Origin: Deltaproteobacteria bacterium HGW-Deltaproteobacteria-15
GTDB taxonomy: Bacteria > Desulfobacterota > DSM-4660 > Desulfatiglandales > HGW-15
Assembly (NCBI GenBank): GCA_002840535.1
Contig: PHBH01000010.1
Coordinates: 248,001-312,000 of the forward strand
Reading direction: 5' to 3'
DNA length: 64,000 bases
In this document: piece after piece, positions 31,753 to 40,284 of the stretch
How the letters are laid out: every line of letters starts with the position of its first letter
How positions within the stretch are numbered: position 1 is the first letter of the stretch
Translations under genes and position numbers: made by a program
Notes under the pieces: generated by a model
The model's database searches: none
Seen by the model: the letters and a program-made list of their open reading frames with translations, nothing else
What the model was told of the DNA's origin: nothing

Positions 31753-33296
31753 GAACCGGCATCCTTCCCATGCTGCCGGTGGATCTGATGGATATCTTCG
31801 GATCCCTGTCCATGATCGTGCTCTCCATCCTGTGTTTCCAATGCGCTTTGGCGCTCAATAGGAAGGAGTCTCATAACATCATATGGACCTTCCTGGTCTG
31901 GTTCTGCTCGGGACTGCTCCTTTTTTCCTTGTCACGCTCGATAGGACACATCCTCAAACATCTGCTCGTGTCCTCGGATCTGGCACACGTTTGGGAAGGT
32001 TTCCGGCCCGTTAGCGGGGCCATGAACACCGTTGCCTTTATCCTGGTGGGGTCCATCACGCTCTTTTTCAGCAGGGTCTATCGTACATACCGCCGGATGC
32101 TGGAGGACAAGAAATCCATTGAGCGCGCGAACCAGAAGATAGCAAAGTGGAATCTCGATCTGGAGAATATGATTCTGGAGAGGACGCGCGATCTATCAGC
32201 CTCGGAGGAGAAGTACAGGCGTGTTTTTGAAAATTCCAAGGACATGCTTTTCATCTGTGATGTCCGCGGCATTATCCGGGACATCAACCCTACCGGTGTC
32301 GATCTGCTGGGTCTTGAGACGAGAGAAGGGGCGGTCGGCAGGAATCTTTTCGAATGGCTGGATCCCGGTGAAGCAGACAGGGTTCGCCTCCATATCATCA
32401 AGGAGGGTTATGTAAAGGACGTGGAGCTGAACCTGAGAAGATCGGCTGGCGGGAACCTCACGGTGTTGTTGTCGGGAACGGCCGTGTATGGGGAGGGGGA
32501 AAAGCCTGCAGAGGTTGAAGGGACGGTGAAAGATATTACGGGCAGGAAACAGATGGAGCTGCAGCTTCTCCAGGCCGACAAGCTGGCCTCCCTCGGACAG
32601 CTTTCTGCCGGCATCGCCCATGAGATCAACAATCCCCTGGGGCTTGTGCTGGGATACACGAAACTCGTGCTGAAAGAGGCCGGCCCGGAAAAAGAGCTCA
32701 ATGAGGACCTCAAGATCATTGAAAAGCATGCCCTGAATTGCAAGAAGATCGTCGAGAATCTCCTCAAGTTCTCCCGCGCAACGAGCACCACCAAGAGCCT
32801 CGTGGATCTCCATGATTTGATACACGACGTCGTAGAGGTGGTGGCGAACAAGTTCAAGGTGGAAAGGGTCGGGCTCGAGACCCGCTTAGCCCCTGATCTG
32901 CCTAAAGTCCAGGCGGACCCTGACAAGATCAGGCAGGTGTTCATGAATATCCTGATGAACGGGCGCCAGGCCATCGAAGGAGCAGGGACGATCGCAATCG
33001 CCACCTCCTTTGACAGACAAAAAGGACTCATCTCCATCCGGTTCACGGATACGGGCAGCGGAATCCCTCAGGAGATCATTCACAAGATATTCGATCCCTT
33101 TTTCACCACAAAGCCCACCGGGATGGGCACCGGCCTGGGTCTGGCCGTAAGCTACGGAATCGTGAAGGACCATGACGGCGAGATCCGCGTGGAAAGCAAT
33201 CCCGGTCAGGGATCCGCGTTCATCGTGGAGCTCCCGGTAATCATGACCGACGGCCGGAAGATGGATCATGAGGTGATGCAAGATGAAAGAGGATAA
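31749..33296 (+). CDS. Membrane-bound PAS sensor histidine kinase
   Basis: A 515-residue kinase. Three membrane helices (about residues 15-35, 44-64 and 90-110) are followed by a coiled coil, a PAS domain (about 153-265, EEKYRRVFENSKD to VKDITGRKQ), a HisKA domain with His291 in GIAHEINNPLG, and an ATPase domain with the N box NILMNGRQA, DTGSGIP and GTGLGLAVSYGI. It phosphorylates the NtrC-type regulator encoded next, whose start overlaps its 3' end by 14 bases. The sensing part is probably the membrane domain together with the small protein encoded upstream. The divergent redox operon is its likely target system. Confidence 0.93.
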   Translation: MRTGILPMLPVDLMDIFGSLSMIVLSILCFQCALALNRKESHNIIWTFLVWFCSGLLLFSLSRSIGHILKHLLVSSDLAHVWEGFRPVSGAMNTVAFILVGSITLFFSRVYRTYRRMLEDKKSIERANQKIAKWNLDLENMILERTRDLSASEEKYRRVFENSKDMLFICDVRGIIRDINPTGVDLLGLETREGAVGRNLFEWLDPGEADRVRLHIIKEGYVKDVELNLRRSAGGNLTVLLSGTAVYGEGEKPAEVEGTVKDITGRKQMELQLLQADKLASLGQLSAGIAHEINNPLGLVLGYTKLVLKEAGPEKELNEDLKIIEKHALNCKKIVENLLKFSRATSTTKSLVDLHDLIHDVVEVVANKFKVERVGLETRLAPDLPKVQADPDKIRQVFMNILMNGRQAIEGAGTIAIATSFDRQKGLISIRFTDTGSGIPQEIIHKIFDPFFTTKPTGMGTGLGLAVSYGIVKDHDGEIRVESNPGQGSAFIVELPVIMTDGRKMDHEVMQDERG

Positions 33297-34698
33297 CAAA
33301 AGAACGCTTCTCATCGTGGACGACGAGCCGGACATGGTGTCCCTGCTCAGGAGATCGCTTTCCTCAGAGGTGGACTGGGAAATCCTAACATCCCTCTCTG
33401 CCCGGGAGGCCCTGCAGGTGCTGAGCAGCACGGCCGTCGATCTCCTGTTGGTGGATTTCAAGATGCCGGAGATGGACGGAATGGAGCTCCTGTCTCTTGT
33501 CAAACAAAACGGGAAAGGCCCTACAGTGGTGATGATGACAGCATACGGCGTAATCGAAGTCGCCGTTGATGCCATCAAGAGAGGGGCTTACGATTTCATC
33601 ACCAAGCCCCTCGACGATACGCGACTCCTCCTCACCCTTCAGAAGGCGATGGAATACCATGTCCTGGTTCACGAAAACCAGAATCTCCAAAAGCTTATCC
33701 GAGAGACGGGACTGTTCCAGGACATGGTCGGCTCTTCTCCGGCCATGGAGCGTGTCTTCGAAACCATTCGAATGGTTGCCAAGACCGATGCAACGGTTCT
33801 GATCACAGGGGAATCGGGTACAGGCAAGGAACTTGTTGCAAAGGCGATTCATCGCCGCTCGGCGAGATCGGATGCAAAGTTTGTCCCTGTGAACTGCCCG
33901 GCTCTGCCCGAGAACGTTTTGGAGTCCGAGCTTTTCGGCTACGTAAAAGGCGCCTTTACGGATGCCAGGCAGGATAAGAGCGGTCTTTTTCAGGAGGCGA
34001 ACGGCGGCACGCTCTTCCTGGATGAGATCGGGGATCTCCCGGTCAACCTGCAGACGAAGCTTCTCAGGGTGCTGCAGGAAAGGGAGGTCAAGCCACTCGG
34101 GAGCCCGAGGAATGTCAAGGTGGATGTGCGGGTCCTTGCCTCTACAAACAGGAATCTCAAAGAACTCATGGCACAGGGGACTTTTCGCGAAGACCTCTAT
34201 TATCGCCTTAATGTCATCACCATCCATTTGCCTCCTTTGCGCGAGAGGCAGGAGGATATCCCTTTACTTGCAGGCGGATTCCTTAAGAAGTATTCCGCCG
34301 AATATGGAAAGAACGGGATCAAGCTGGCGCCCGGTGTCATGGACGAGCTCCTCCGCGATAAGTGGCACGGAAATGTTCGTGAGCTGGAAAACACGATTCG
34401 CAGGGCCATCATCCTTTGCAGGGGGCAGGCCATCACCCTTTCGGAACTCGGACCGGAAGCCCGGAAGGAGTGCCTGGAAACGGAGATCCTGAAGGACCTT
34501 TCCTACAGAGATGCAAAGAGCAGGATCCTTGAGCGGTTCAACAGGGGGTATCTTTCGGTTCTCTTGAGCGAGCACCAGGGAAACGTGACCCACGCAGCCC
34601 GAAAATGCGGGCTCGAAAGACAAGCTTTCCAGCAGATCCTGAGAAGGTACGGCATTAAATCAGAGGATTTCAGATCCCGGAACAGCGTAGAAGATTGA
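33283..34698 (+). CDS. NtrC-type sigma-54-dependent response regulator
   Basis: A 471-residue activator with receiver domain (Asp13-Asp14, phosphorylation site Asp58 in LLLVDFKMP, Lys108), AAA+ domain with Walker A GESGTGKE at 176-183, Walker B LDEIGD, and a Fis-type helix-turn-helix at the C terminus (GNVTHAARKCGLERQAFQQ). The loop that contacts sigma-54 reads GAFTDA at 223-228 where GAFTGA is most common; this variant is known in active regulators. It is paired with the kinase just upstream and should act on -24/-12 promoters, perhaps that of the redox operon, though I could not locate such a site in the shared control region. Confidence 0.94.
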   Translation: MKEDNKRTLLIVDDEPDMVSLLRRSLSSEVDWEILTSLSAREALQVLSSTAVDLLLVDFKMPEMDGMELLSLVKQNGKGPTVVMMTAYGVIEVAVDAIKRGAYDFITKPLDDTRLLLTLQKAMEYHVLVHENQNLQKLIRETGLFQDMVGSSPAMERVFETIRMVAKTDATVLITGESGTGKELVAKAIHRRSARSDAKFVPVNCPALPENVLESELFGYVKGAFTDARQDKSGLFQEANGGTLFLDEIGDLPVNLQTKLLRVLQEREVKPLGSPRNVKVDVRVLASTNRNLKELMAQGTFREDLYYRLNVITIHLPPLRERQEDIPLLAGGFLKKYSAEYGKNGIKLAPGVMDELLRDKWHGNVRELENTIRRAIILCRGQAITLSELGPEARKECLETEILKDLSYRDAKSRILERFNRGYLSVLLSEHQGNVTHAARKCGLERQAFQQILRRYGIKSEDFRSRNSVED

Positions 34699-34704
34699 TT
34701 TGAA

Positions 34705-34728
34705 GAGTGCATTAATTTTATTGCACTC
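34705..34728. terminator. Possible transcript-end hairpin
   Basis: GAGTGCA and TGCACTC (34705-34711 and 34722-34728) form a hairpin with an A/T-rich loop seven bases after the regulator's stop codon. There is no U-tract after it, so an intrinsic terminator is only possible. The rest of the gap 34729-35179 is a dispersed repeat. Confidence 0.35.
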
Positions 34729-34926
34729 ACGAAGACTTCCAGTCTGAGCCCACTGTCCAAAATTCTCTTTCTGGCCTCTTCTCAAAGACTTGCTCGTTTT
34801 TTTGAATAAAGGCATGCCTCTTGCTTTATAGGGTTGAGCCGGGCTCGTGGTGAGGTATCGAACCGCAGGTCCGGCTTGTCCCAGGCCCTTGTCATTTCGA
34901 CTCTTCGGCAAGCCCCTTGACTCAGA

Positions 34927-35033
34927 GAGAGATCTGACTTGCAGAGCAAGTCATCCTGAGCAAAGTGAAGGACTCTTAACCCAGGAAGAGATCCCTCACC
35001 GCGTTGGGGACAATGCTTCGCGCTGGATTTCTC
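34927..35033 (-). repeat. Dispersed repeat, copy 2 (about 107 bp)
   Basis: The inverted counterpart of 3856-3964, matching at roughly 84 percent. It lies in a longer non-coding stretch (34729-35179) that happens to be open in one plus-strand frame and joins the frame of the next gene, so an automatic start at 34847 would be wrong. Confidence 0.75.
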
Positions 35034-35179
35034 TCCCGGGCTTCGCCGGGGTCGAAAATGACAACGTACAAGAATGCTTGCAGCTTGCTCAATACGCCGG
35101 ATGCAAGTTCGCAGATCCTGCGACCTTGCGGGAGATGGGGGTTCTTCAGCAACCTGCTAGAGATGTATTTGATTTTCTT

Positions 35180-35536
35180 ATGGCTCAGATCCTCGCGATT
35201 CATGAAGAGGAGGATTCGCTTGCATTGCTCCGGAGAGTCCTGCGCGGTCATGGGCACCATGTGGTTTCTTTCGCCCGTCCGAGAGATGCGGCACACTGGC
35301 TCGAAGACCACGTGCCGGACCTCGTTGTCGTCAGCGGGGGAAGACACGGTGAAAAGGCCAAAGGGGCGGTCAGAATCTTAAAGGATGCAGGCTTGAGCGG
35401 ATCCATAATCCTGCTTCTCACAAACACCGACAGCCGTTCAGTCGTAGCGGACGGTCTGGAGGAGCAGGTAAAAATCATGGAGACATCGGACTATGAGGAG
35501 TTGGTGAAGGCCGTGAACTCGGCCGTTGGAAAATAA
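35180..35536 (+). CDS. Degenerate receiver-domain protein
   Basis: A 118-residue protein with the layout of a response-regulator receiver: ILAIHEEEDSLALLRRVL at the start, then DAAHWLEDHVPDLVVVSGG, SIILLLTNTDS and a final helix VKAVNSAVGK. The phosphorylation Asp is replaced by Ser (VVVSGG) and the conserved Lys is absent (IMETSD), so it probably cannot be phosphorylated. It may act as a pseudo-receiver that binds a partner. I chose ATG 35180 because upstream sequence in the frame is repeat DNA; no clear ribosome-binding site is visible. Confidence 0.6.
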   Translation: MAQILAIHEEEDSLALLRRVLRGHGHHVVSFARPRDAAHWLEDHVPDLVVVSGGRHGEKAKGAVRILKDAGLSGSIILLLTNTDSRSVVADGLEEQVKIMETSDYEELVKAVNSAVGK

Positions 35537-35767
35537 GGCGCCTTCAGGATGTAATCCTCCGAAGCTGCGGGGCAACCGGTCATCCCCTCCCGGCTGGTAC
35601 AATGCGAGATGCTTTTTTCAGTTTCCCCGTTTCAACCCCCCCCCTTTATTTCCTGCCTCGCGGAGGGGATGCTGGTTGCCCGGCGGCTTCGGGAGCAGAG
35701 TTGAGCAAGAGAGAATGACCGTCGATGTTGGACGTTCGTCCTTTGAACTTTGATACGAGCATCTCCG

Positions 35768-36409
35768 CTAACCGAGTCCTAGAAGCTTTCTGATCTTCTT
35801 TACACCCTCTGCCGCGTTCTCTGCATAGGCGTCGGCGCCGCACTTTTCTTCAATAAACTTTTTCGTCACACCGGCCCCGCCGCAGATAATCTTCACCTTT
35901 CCCGCCAGTTCGCTGCCCTTGATCGTTTTCACGGTCTGTTCAACATGAGGATCCCCCGTGGTCAGGAGAGAAGACAGCCCGATTATGGCAGCATTGTGAG
36001 CCTTAGCCTCTTCGACGAATTTGGAGGCCGGCACATTTTCCCCGAGATCCACCACCGTGAAGCCGGAGCTTTCCATGAGGAGCTTCACCAGATTTTTCCC
36101 GATATCGTGAAGATCGCCGAATACGGTTCCGATCACCACCGTGCCCAGGCTGACTGTTGCCTCTTTCCTGATCAGCGGTTTGAGAAGGTCCATGCAGGCC
36201 TGCATGGACCTTGCTGCAATCATCATCTCGGGAACGAAGATCTCTTTTCTCTGGAACTTGTCACCCACTGCATTCATCGCAGGAATGAGGTACTGGTTGA
36301 ACAACCGCTCGGGATCGACGCCTTCCTGAACAGCGTGTTGAACGAGAGCCACTGCGTCCTTTTTGTTGCCGTCGATCACCGCCTGCTTCAATGCTTCGAG
36401 ATTCGCCAT
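35768..36409 (-). CDS. Corrinoid (B12-binding) methyltransferase-associated protein
   Basis: A 213-residue corrinoid protein of the MtaC/MttC/MtbC type. The N-terminal helical cap (about 1-85) precedes the Rossmann-like B12 domain with the base-off cobalamin motif DLHDIG near residue 105, GLSSLLT near 150 and the CGGAGV segment near 180. The methylated corrinoid passes its methyl group to a second acceptor. Its ATG lies 13 bases after the stop of the UroD-type methyltransferase gene, and the ribosome-binding site AAGGAAC fills that gap, so the two form one unit. The RACo-like protein at 38597 could reactivate its cobalt. Confidence 0.93.
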   Translation of the reverse strand: MANLEALKQAVIDGNKKDAVALVQHAVQEGVDPERLFNQYLIPAMNAVGDKFQRKEIFVPEMMIAARSMQACMDLLKPLIRKEATVSLGTVVIGTVFGDLHDIGKNLVKLLMESSGFTVVDLGENVPASKFVEEAKAHNAAIIGLSSLLTTGDPHVEQTVKTIKGSELAGKVKIICGGAGVTKKFIEEKCGADAYAENAAEGVKKIRKLLGLG

Positions 36410-36421
36410 TCTTCGTTCCTT

Positions 36422-37468
36422 TCAGATGGTTCCGTATTCTGCAGCAGTCCTTCGCGCAATCTTCACGTTCTCATCGGGTGTTCCTGCTGTGAGTCCCACG
36501 GTGTCTATGGAGAAGTTGTCCAACGGTCCGCCCTCTTCGATAAGCCTGCGCACCTCCGCGGCCACTTCTTCCGGTGTGCCGTTTTTCATCAGAACGGGGC
36601 TGATCCTCGCATTCACGGCCACTTGGGGTCCCAGCACCTCGCGGCATCTTTTTACATCCGAGCCGAATCCTATCTCGATAAACTTGAGATGACGGACTTT
36701 GGCATAGCCTTTCAGGACCTCGTCCACGGATCCGCAGTGATGAATGGCAAAACCGGCCGAGTGGAAACCGTCCGCCACTTCGTTGTCATATGCCAGAAGA
36801 AATTCTTCGTAAATCTTGTTTGAAATCTGCGCTTCCGTGCAGTTGGGAATACAGGCCAGCCTTGGATCGCACATGGGGGTTACATCCATCGCACCCGTCC
36901 CGGTTGCCTTGTAGTTGAATTCGAAGAGCTGTTTCACACACTCCGTACAGATCCTGAGCAGACGGTGGCAGAGTTCCGGGTTCTCGTAATAATCCACATA
37001 AAGCTGGTCGCCCCGGATCTTCAGTGCCAGATTTTGAATACCCGTTGTGTTGATGTCTCCGGTGACCTTTCCGTATTTTCCCTTGAGATAGTCGATCTGC
37101 CTGATCCACTCGGTCATCGGCCAGGAGTTTAGAATATCCGGAACCTGCAGCTGCATGACCTTTTCTTCCGAAAGGTTCATAGGCATGGCCCATGGAAGTG
37201 CCTCTTCCCCAAAAACGATCTCGCAACCGAATATTGCCGGGAGGGTAACCATTCCTCCGGTGATCATGGGTTTCGGCTCGGGGTTAGGAGCACCGAGACC
37301 GACATCCCCGAATCTCTCATAGAGGGCTCTCTCCATGGCCATTCTCGTCTCGATCCTCGTCTCGGGATCCATGTAGTACTTCCTGTCGAAAGAGATGCCA
37401 TACTGCTTGTGAAACCAATCGGGGTAGAACCCCGTCTGCAACCGTATGTGCTGTTGACCTTCCTTCAT
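36422..37468 (-). CDS. UroD-family methyltransferase (MtaA/CmuA-like)
   Basis: A 348-residue protein of the uroporphyrinogen decarboxylase superfamily, in which many members are corrinoid-dependent methyltransferases. The segment AIHHCGSVDEVL (His and Cys as likely zinc ligands) near residue 240 is typical. The gene partner is a corrinoid protein, so methyl transfer rather than haem synthesis is the likely role; either demethylation of a methoxylated or methylated substrate, or passing the methyl group to an acceptor. I chose the ATG at 37468 (MKEGQQHIRL) after GGAG; the frame extends to 37501. The methyl donor is unknown. Confidence 0.87.
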   Translation of the reverse strand: MKEGQQHIRLQTGFYPDWFHKQYGISFDRKYYMDPETRIETRMAMERALYERFGDVGLGAPNPEPKPMITGGMVTLPAIFGCEIVFGEEALPWAMPMNLSEEKVMQLQVPDILNSWPMTEWIRQIDYLKGKYGKVTGDINTTGIQNLALKIRGDQLYVDYYENPELCHRLLRICTECVKQLFEFNYKATGTGAMDVTPMCDPRLACIPNCTEAQISNKIYEEFLLAYDNEVADGFHSAGFAIHHCGSVDEVLKGYAKVRHLKFIEIGFGSDVKRCREVLGPQVAVNARISPVLMKNGTPEEVAAEVRRLIEEGGPLDNFSIDTVGLTAGTPDENVKIARRTAAEYGTI

Positions 37469-37560
37469 GACTCTAACTCCGGTTTGGTTTGAAGCTGTCA
37501 CTGGGAGCGAGCTCCAGGGGAATGGCTCCCCTAGGCTCGGCCCGTCAAATCCCCTTCGAT

Positions 37561-37625
37561 CCCCCTTTACAAAGGGGGAGGGAATTCATCGCCCCGTTCT
37601 TATTTCCCCCCTTTGGAAAGGGGGG
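37561..37625. repeat. Two CCCCCTTT/AAAGGGGG hairpins
   Basis: CCCCCTTT-AC-AAAGGGGG at 37561-37578 and CCCCCCTTT-GG-AAAGGGGGG at 37606-37625 lie back to back between the divergent methyltransferase and crotonase genes. This is a widespread environmental repeat (false peptides like SPLWKGG). Confidence 0.7.
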
Positions 37626-37735
37626 AAGGGGAAATTTCACGGGCATTATTCGTTACCCGAGGCTTCCCGCTTGACACGGCATGCGACCATGGGACAGGAT
37701 TTGAATCAGATTGTCAGATACTACAGGAGGCATTC

Positions 37736-38530
37736 ATGGCATACAAATACATTCTTTACGAGGAAAACAAGGCGGATTACATCGGAATCCTGACCTTGAA
37801 CCAGCCGGAGAAGCGAAATGCTCTCGGTCGCGCCGCTGAAGAAGAGATCACCGCCTGCCTGCACGATGCTGCACAACGGGAATCGCTGAAGGTCCTCATC
37901 CTTCGTGCTGCCGGGGATGTCTTCTGCGCAGGTCATGACAGGGCTGAGATCCTGAATCGGCCGGCGAGCGATATCCGGCGTCTTTTCCATACATCCTTCA
38001 ACATGATGACCGCTTTGCGATCGGCGCCCTTCTGCGTTATTGCCGAGGTGCAGGGCGTCTGCATGGCCGGAGGACTCCATCTGGCATCCGGATGCGACCT
38101 GATTACGGCCGGAAAAGAGAAGTCAAAATTCGGCATGACCGGGCTCGTCTATTCATACAACTGCTCAACCCCGACAATTGCCGTCAGCAGGGCTATTCCC
38201 CAGAAGAAATGCTTCGAGATGCTGATGACAGCAAACCTTTACACGGCAGAGGAGGCGCTCGGGTTCAATCTCATCAATAAAATCTTCCCCGATGAGAAAC
38301 TCCATGAGATGACCTATGCTTGGGCCAAGGAGATCGCCAAAACCAGCAAGTACGCGATCTACACTGCAAAGAAAGTGTTCTATGCCCAGGTGGAGATGAC
38401 CGAGTGGCAGGCTTACCAATATGCGATAGAGATGATGGCTCTCGAAGGGGTCAGCGTAAATGCTATTGAAGGCTTCACAGCCTTCCTCGGAAAAAGAAAA
38501 CCCGAATGGGATGAGAGCAGCATCTTCTGA
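37736..38530 (+). CDS. Crotonase-fold protein, ECHDC3-like, catalytic Glu residues missing
   Basis: A 264-residue enoyl-CoA hydratase/isomerase superfamily member. The first oxyanion-hole segment is FCAGHDRAEI and the second VCMAGGLHLASGCDL. In true hydratases two glutamates act: one at the position of His in AGGLHL, another at the Gly in FGMTGL. Neither is present here. The FGMTGLVYSYNCSTP region is close to the ECHDC3 group, whose reaction is not established. The ATG at 37736 follows ACAGGAGG. It lies between the methyltransferase unit and the RACo-like gene, and may serve the same substrate. Confidence 0.87.
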   Translation: MAYKYILYEENKADYIGILTLNQPEKRNALGRAAEEEITACLHDAAQRESLKVLILRAAGDVFCAGHDRAEILNRPASDIRRLFHTSFNMMTALRSAPFCVIAEVQGVCMAGGLHLASGCDLITAGKEKSKFGMTGLVYSYNCSTPTIAVSRAIPQKKCFEMLMTANLYTAEEALGFNLINKIFPDEKLHEMTYAWAKEIAKTSKYAIYTAKKVFYAQVEMTEWQAYQYAIEMMALEGVSVNAIEGFTAFLGKRKPEWDESSIF

Positions 38531-38596
38531 TGCGAGGTGGAATTTCTTTTCTTCGTGCCTTTGTGTCTTCGTGGCAGAGGTAACGTTCAGGCAACA

Positions 38597-40171
38597 ATGA
38601 ACCGGAATGAAAAAGTAAAAGTGGATGCCGGCGGCGACCGATGGATCCGTCGATTAGAAATCGCCCTGGATCCACCCCGCCTCGGGGAGAACACTGCGGA
38701 CATGGACCGGCTCTTTCGAGGAATCAGGAAAGCGCTGGGGGTTCGGGATCTCTCGGCCGGGCTTTCTCTCATCCGGAGGATACCCCGTATTCTCAGAGAG
38801 ACGAAATACCGGGTGGAAGTGCTGCTTTGTGAGGAGGAGACGGGATCATGGCGCCTCATGGATGTAGGTCCCTCAGGGCGCAAAAAAACCCTTTATGGAC
38901 TGGCAGTGGATCTGGGGACCTCGACCGTGGTGGTCAGGCTGGTTGATCTGGAATCAGGGGAAGCGAGGGATGAGGTCTCATTCCTCAACCCCCAGACGGA
39001 AATCGGTCTGGACATTCTCACCCGCATCCACTACGCCGGCCGGGTAGGAGGGTTGAACAGGCTTCAGGATCTCGTCGTCACAACCTTGAACAAGGAGATC
39101 AGCCTCCTGGCTCGAAAACATACCTTTGCCAGGGAAGAGATCGCATGCATTGTAGTGGCCGGAAACACCACCATGAGCCACCTTCTTCTGGGTCTGGATC
39201 CATACTGGATCTGTCGAGAGCCTTATATCCCCGCAGTGAATTCCCCGCCCATGCTGAGGGCTGCGGATGTGGGGATCAGGCTTCATCCAGAGGCGCGGAT
39301 TCTCGTCTTTCCGAACGTGGGGAGTTATTTTGGAGGCGATCTCATTGCGGGGATCCTCGCATCCGGAATGACCGAGAACGAAGAACTGTCAATCCTGGTG
39401 GACGTGGGAACCAACGCGGAGATCGCAATCGGAACCAAGGATTGGATAGTGGCCTGTGCGGGGGCTGCAGGCCCTGCCCTGGAGGGAGGAGTGGCCGACA
39501 TGGGCATGATGGCCGGGCCCGGGGCGATCGACAGTGTGAGAATCCATGCTTCGGGCGAGATCGCGGTCAGAACCATACAGAACAAGCCCCCGGTCGGCAT
39601 CTGCGGCTCAGGCCTGATCGACCTTATAGCCCAGCTTTACCTCACCGGGATGATCGACGTGAGAGGCAGATTCGTGCCTGAGAAATGCGGGGCGAGGCTC
39701 AGGGAAACGGACGACGGGATGCAGAGTCTCCTGATCGTTCCTTCGAATGCATCGGGCTCCGGGCAAGATCTCGTTCTCTCGCAGACCGACATTGACGGGC
39801 TGCTTCGATCGAAGGCGGCCATGTACACGATTTTGACTACCGTGACCCGATTGATCAACGTCTCCATGGAGGATTTCAGGAGTTTTTATATCTCGGGGAC
39901 CTTTGGATCCTATATCGATCCTCGATCAGCCATAGCGATCGGTATGGTGCCGGATCTTCCGCTGGAAAGGTACAAACCGCTCGGGAATACTTCATTGGCA
40001 GGCGCCATGGAAGTGCTGCTGTCACGGAACGCGCGCGAGGAAATCCAGACGATCAGGAGCACGATCACCTATATCGAACTGAACGTGAACCAGGAGTTCA
40101 TGAATCTTTTCAGCGCAGCGAGATTCATCCCCCACACGGACCGGTCTCTCTTTCCTTCCGTCAAGGGCTAG
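38597..40171 (+). CDS. RACo-like ASKHA ATPase (corrinoid reactivator), without 2Fe-2S domain
   Basis: A 524-residue protein of the DUF4445 family, which reduces and reactivates cobalamin proteins using ATP. The ASKHA phosphate loop appears as YGLAVDLGTSTVVVRLV near residue 110, with further motifs VAGNTTMSHLL and VDVGTNAEIAIG, and the C-terminal SGTFGSYIDPRSAIAIG. Typical members have about 620 residues and begin with a plant-type 2Fe-2S ferredoxin domain; here that domain is absent although the linker (PPRLGENTADMDRL) is kept. An outside ferredoxin would then supply electrons. ATG 38597 is used because 38537-38590 is a CTTCGTGGC-type repeat. Confidence 0.88.
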   Translation: MNRNEKVKVDAGGDRWIRRLEIALDPPRLGENTADMDRLFRGIRKALGVRDLSAGLSLIRRIPRILRETKYRVEVLLCEEETGSWRLMDVGPSGRKKTLYGLAVDLGTSTVVVRLVDLESGEARDEVSFLNPQTEIGLDILTRIHYAGRVGGLNRLQDLVVTTLNKEISLLARKHTFAREEIACIVVAGNTTMSHLLLGLDPYWICREPYIPAVNSPPMLRAADVGIRLHPEARILVFPNVGSYFGGDLIAGILASGMTENEELSILVDVGTNAEIAIGTKDWIVACAGAAGPALEGGVADMGMMAGPGAIDSVRIHASGEIAVRTIQNKPPVGICGSGLIDLIAQLYLTGMIDVRGRFVPEKCGARLRETDDGMQSLLIVPSNASGSGQDLVLSQTDIDGLLRSKAAMYTILTTVTRLINVSMEDFRSFYISGTFGSYIDPRSAIAIGMVPDLPLERYKPLGNTSLAGAMEVLLSRNAREEIQTIRSTITYIELNVNQEFMNLFSAARFIPHTDRSLFPSVKG

Positions 40172-40284
40172 CATTTATCATTTGGCATTTATCATTTAGC
40201 ATCGGCTGGCAGACGGCAAGAAATGGTCTATAAGCGCTGGATTAAATGACGAATGATCAAAGACAAATGATCAATGACAAACGG
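40172..40284. repeat. ATTTATCATTT / AATGATCAAAGAC repeats at a convergent junction
   Basis: CATTTATCATTTGGCATTT at the left and AATGACGAATGATC and AATGATCAATGACAAACG at the right are inverted versions of one TCATTTG-like unit. The genes on both sides end here, so the repeat could act as a two-way transcript end. Confidence 0.6.

Noticed and set aside
34847-35179. N-terminal extension of the receiver-like protein
   Set aside because: The sequence is the dispersed repeat in an open phase by chance, not coding.
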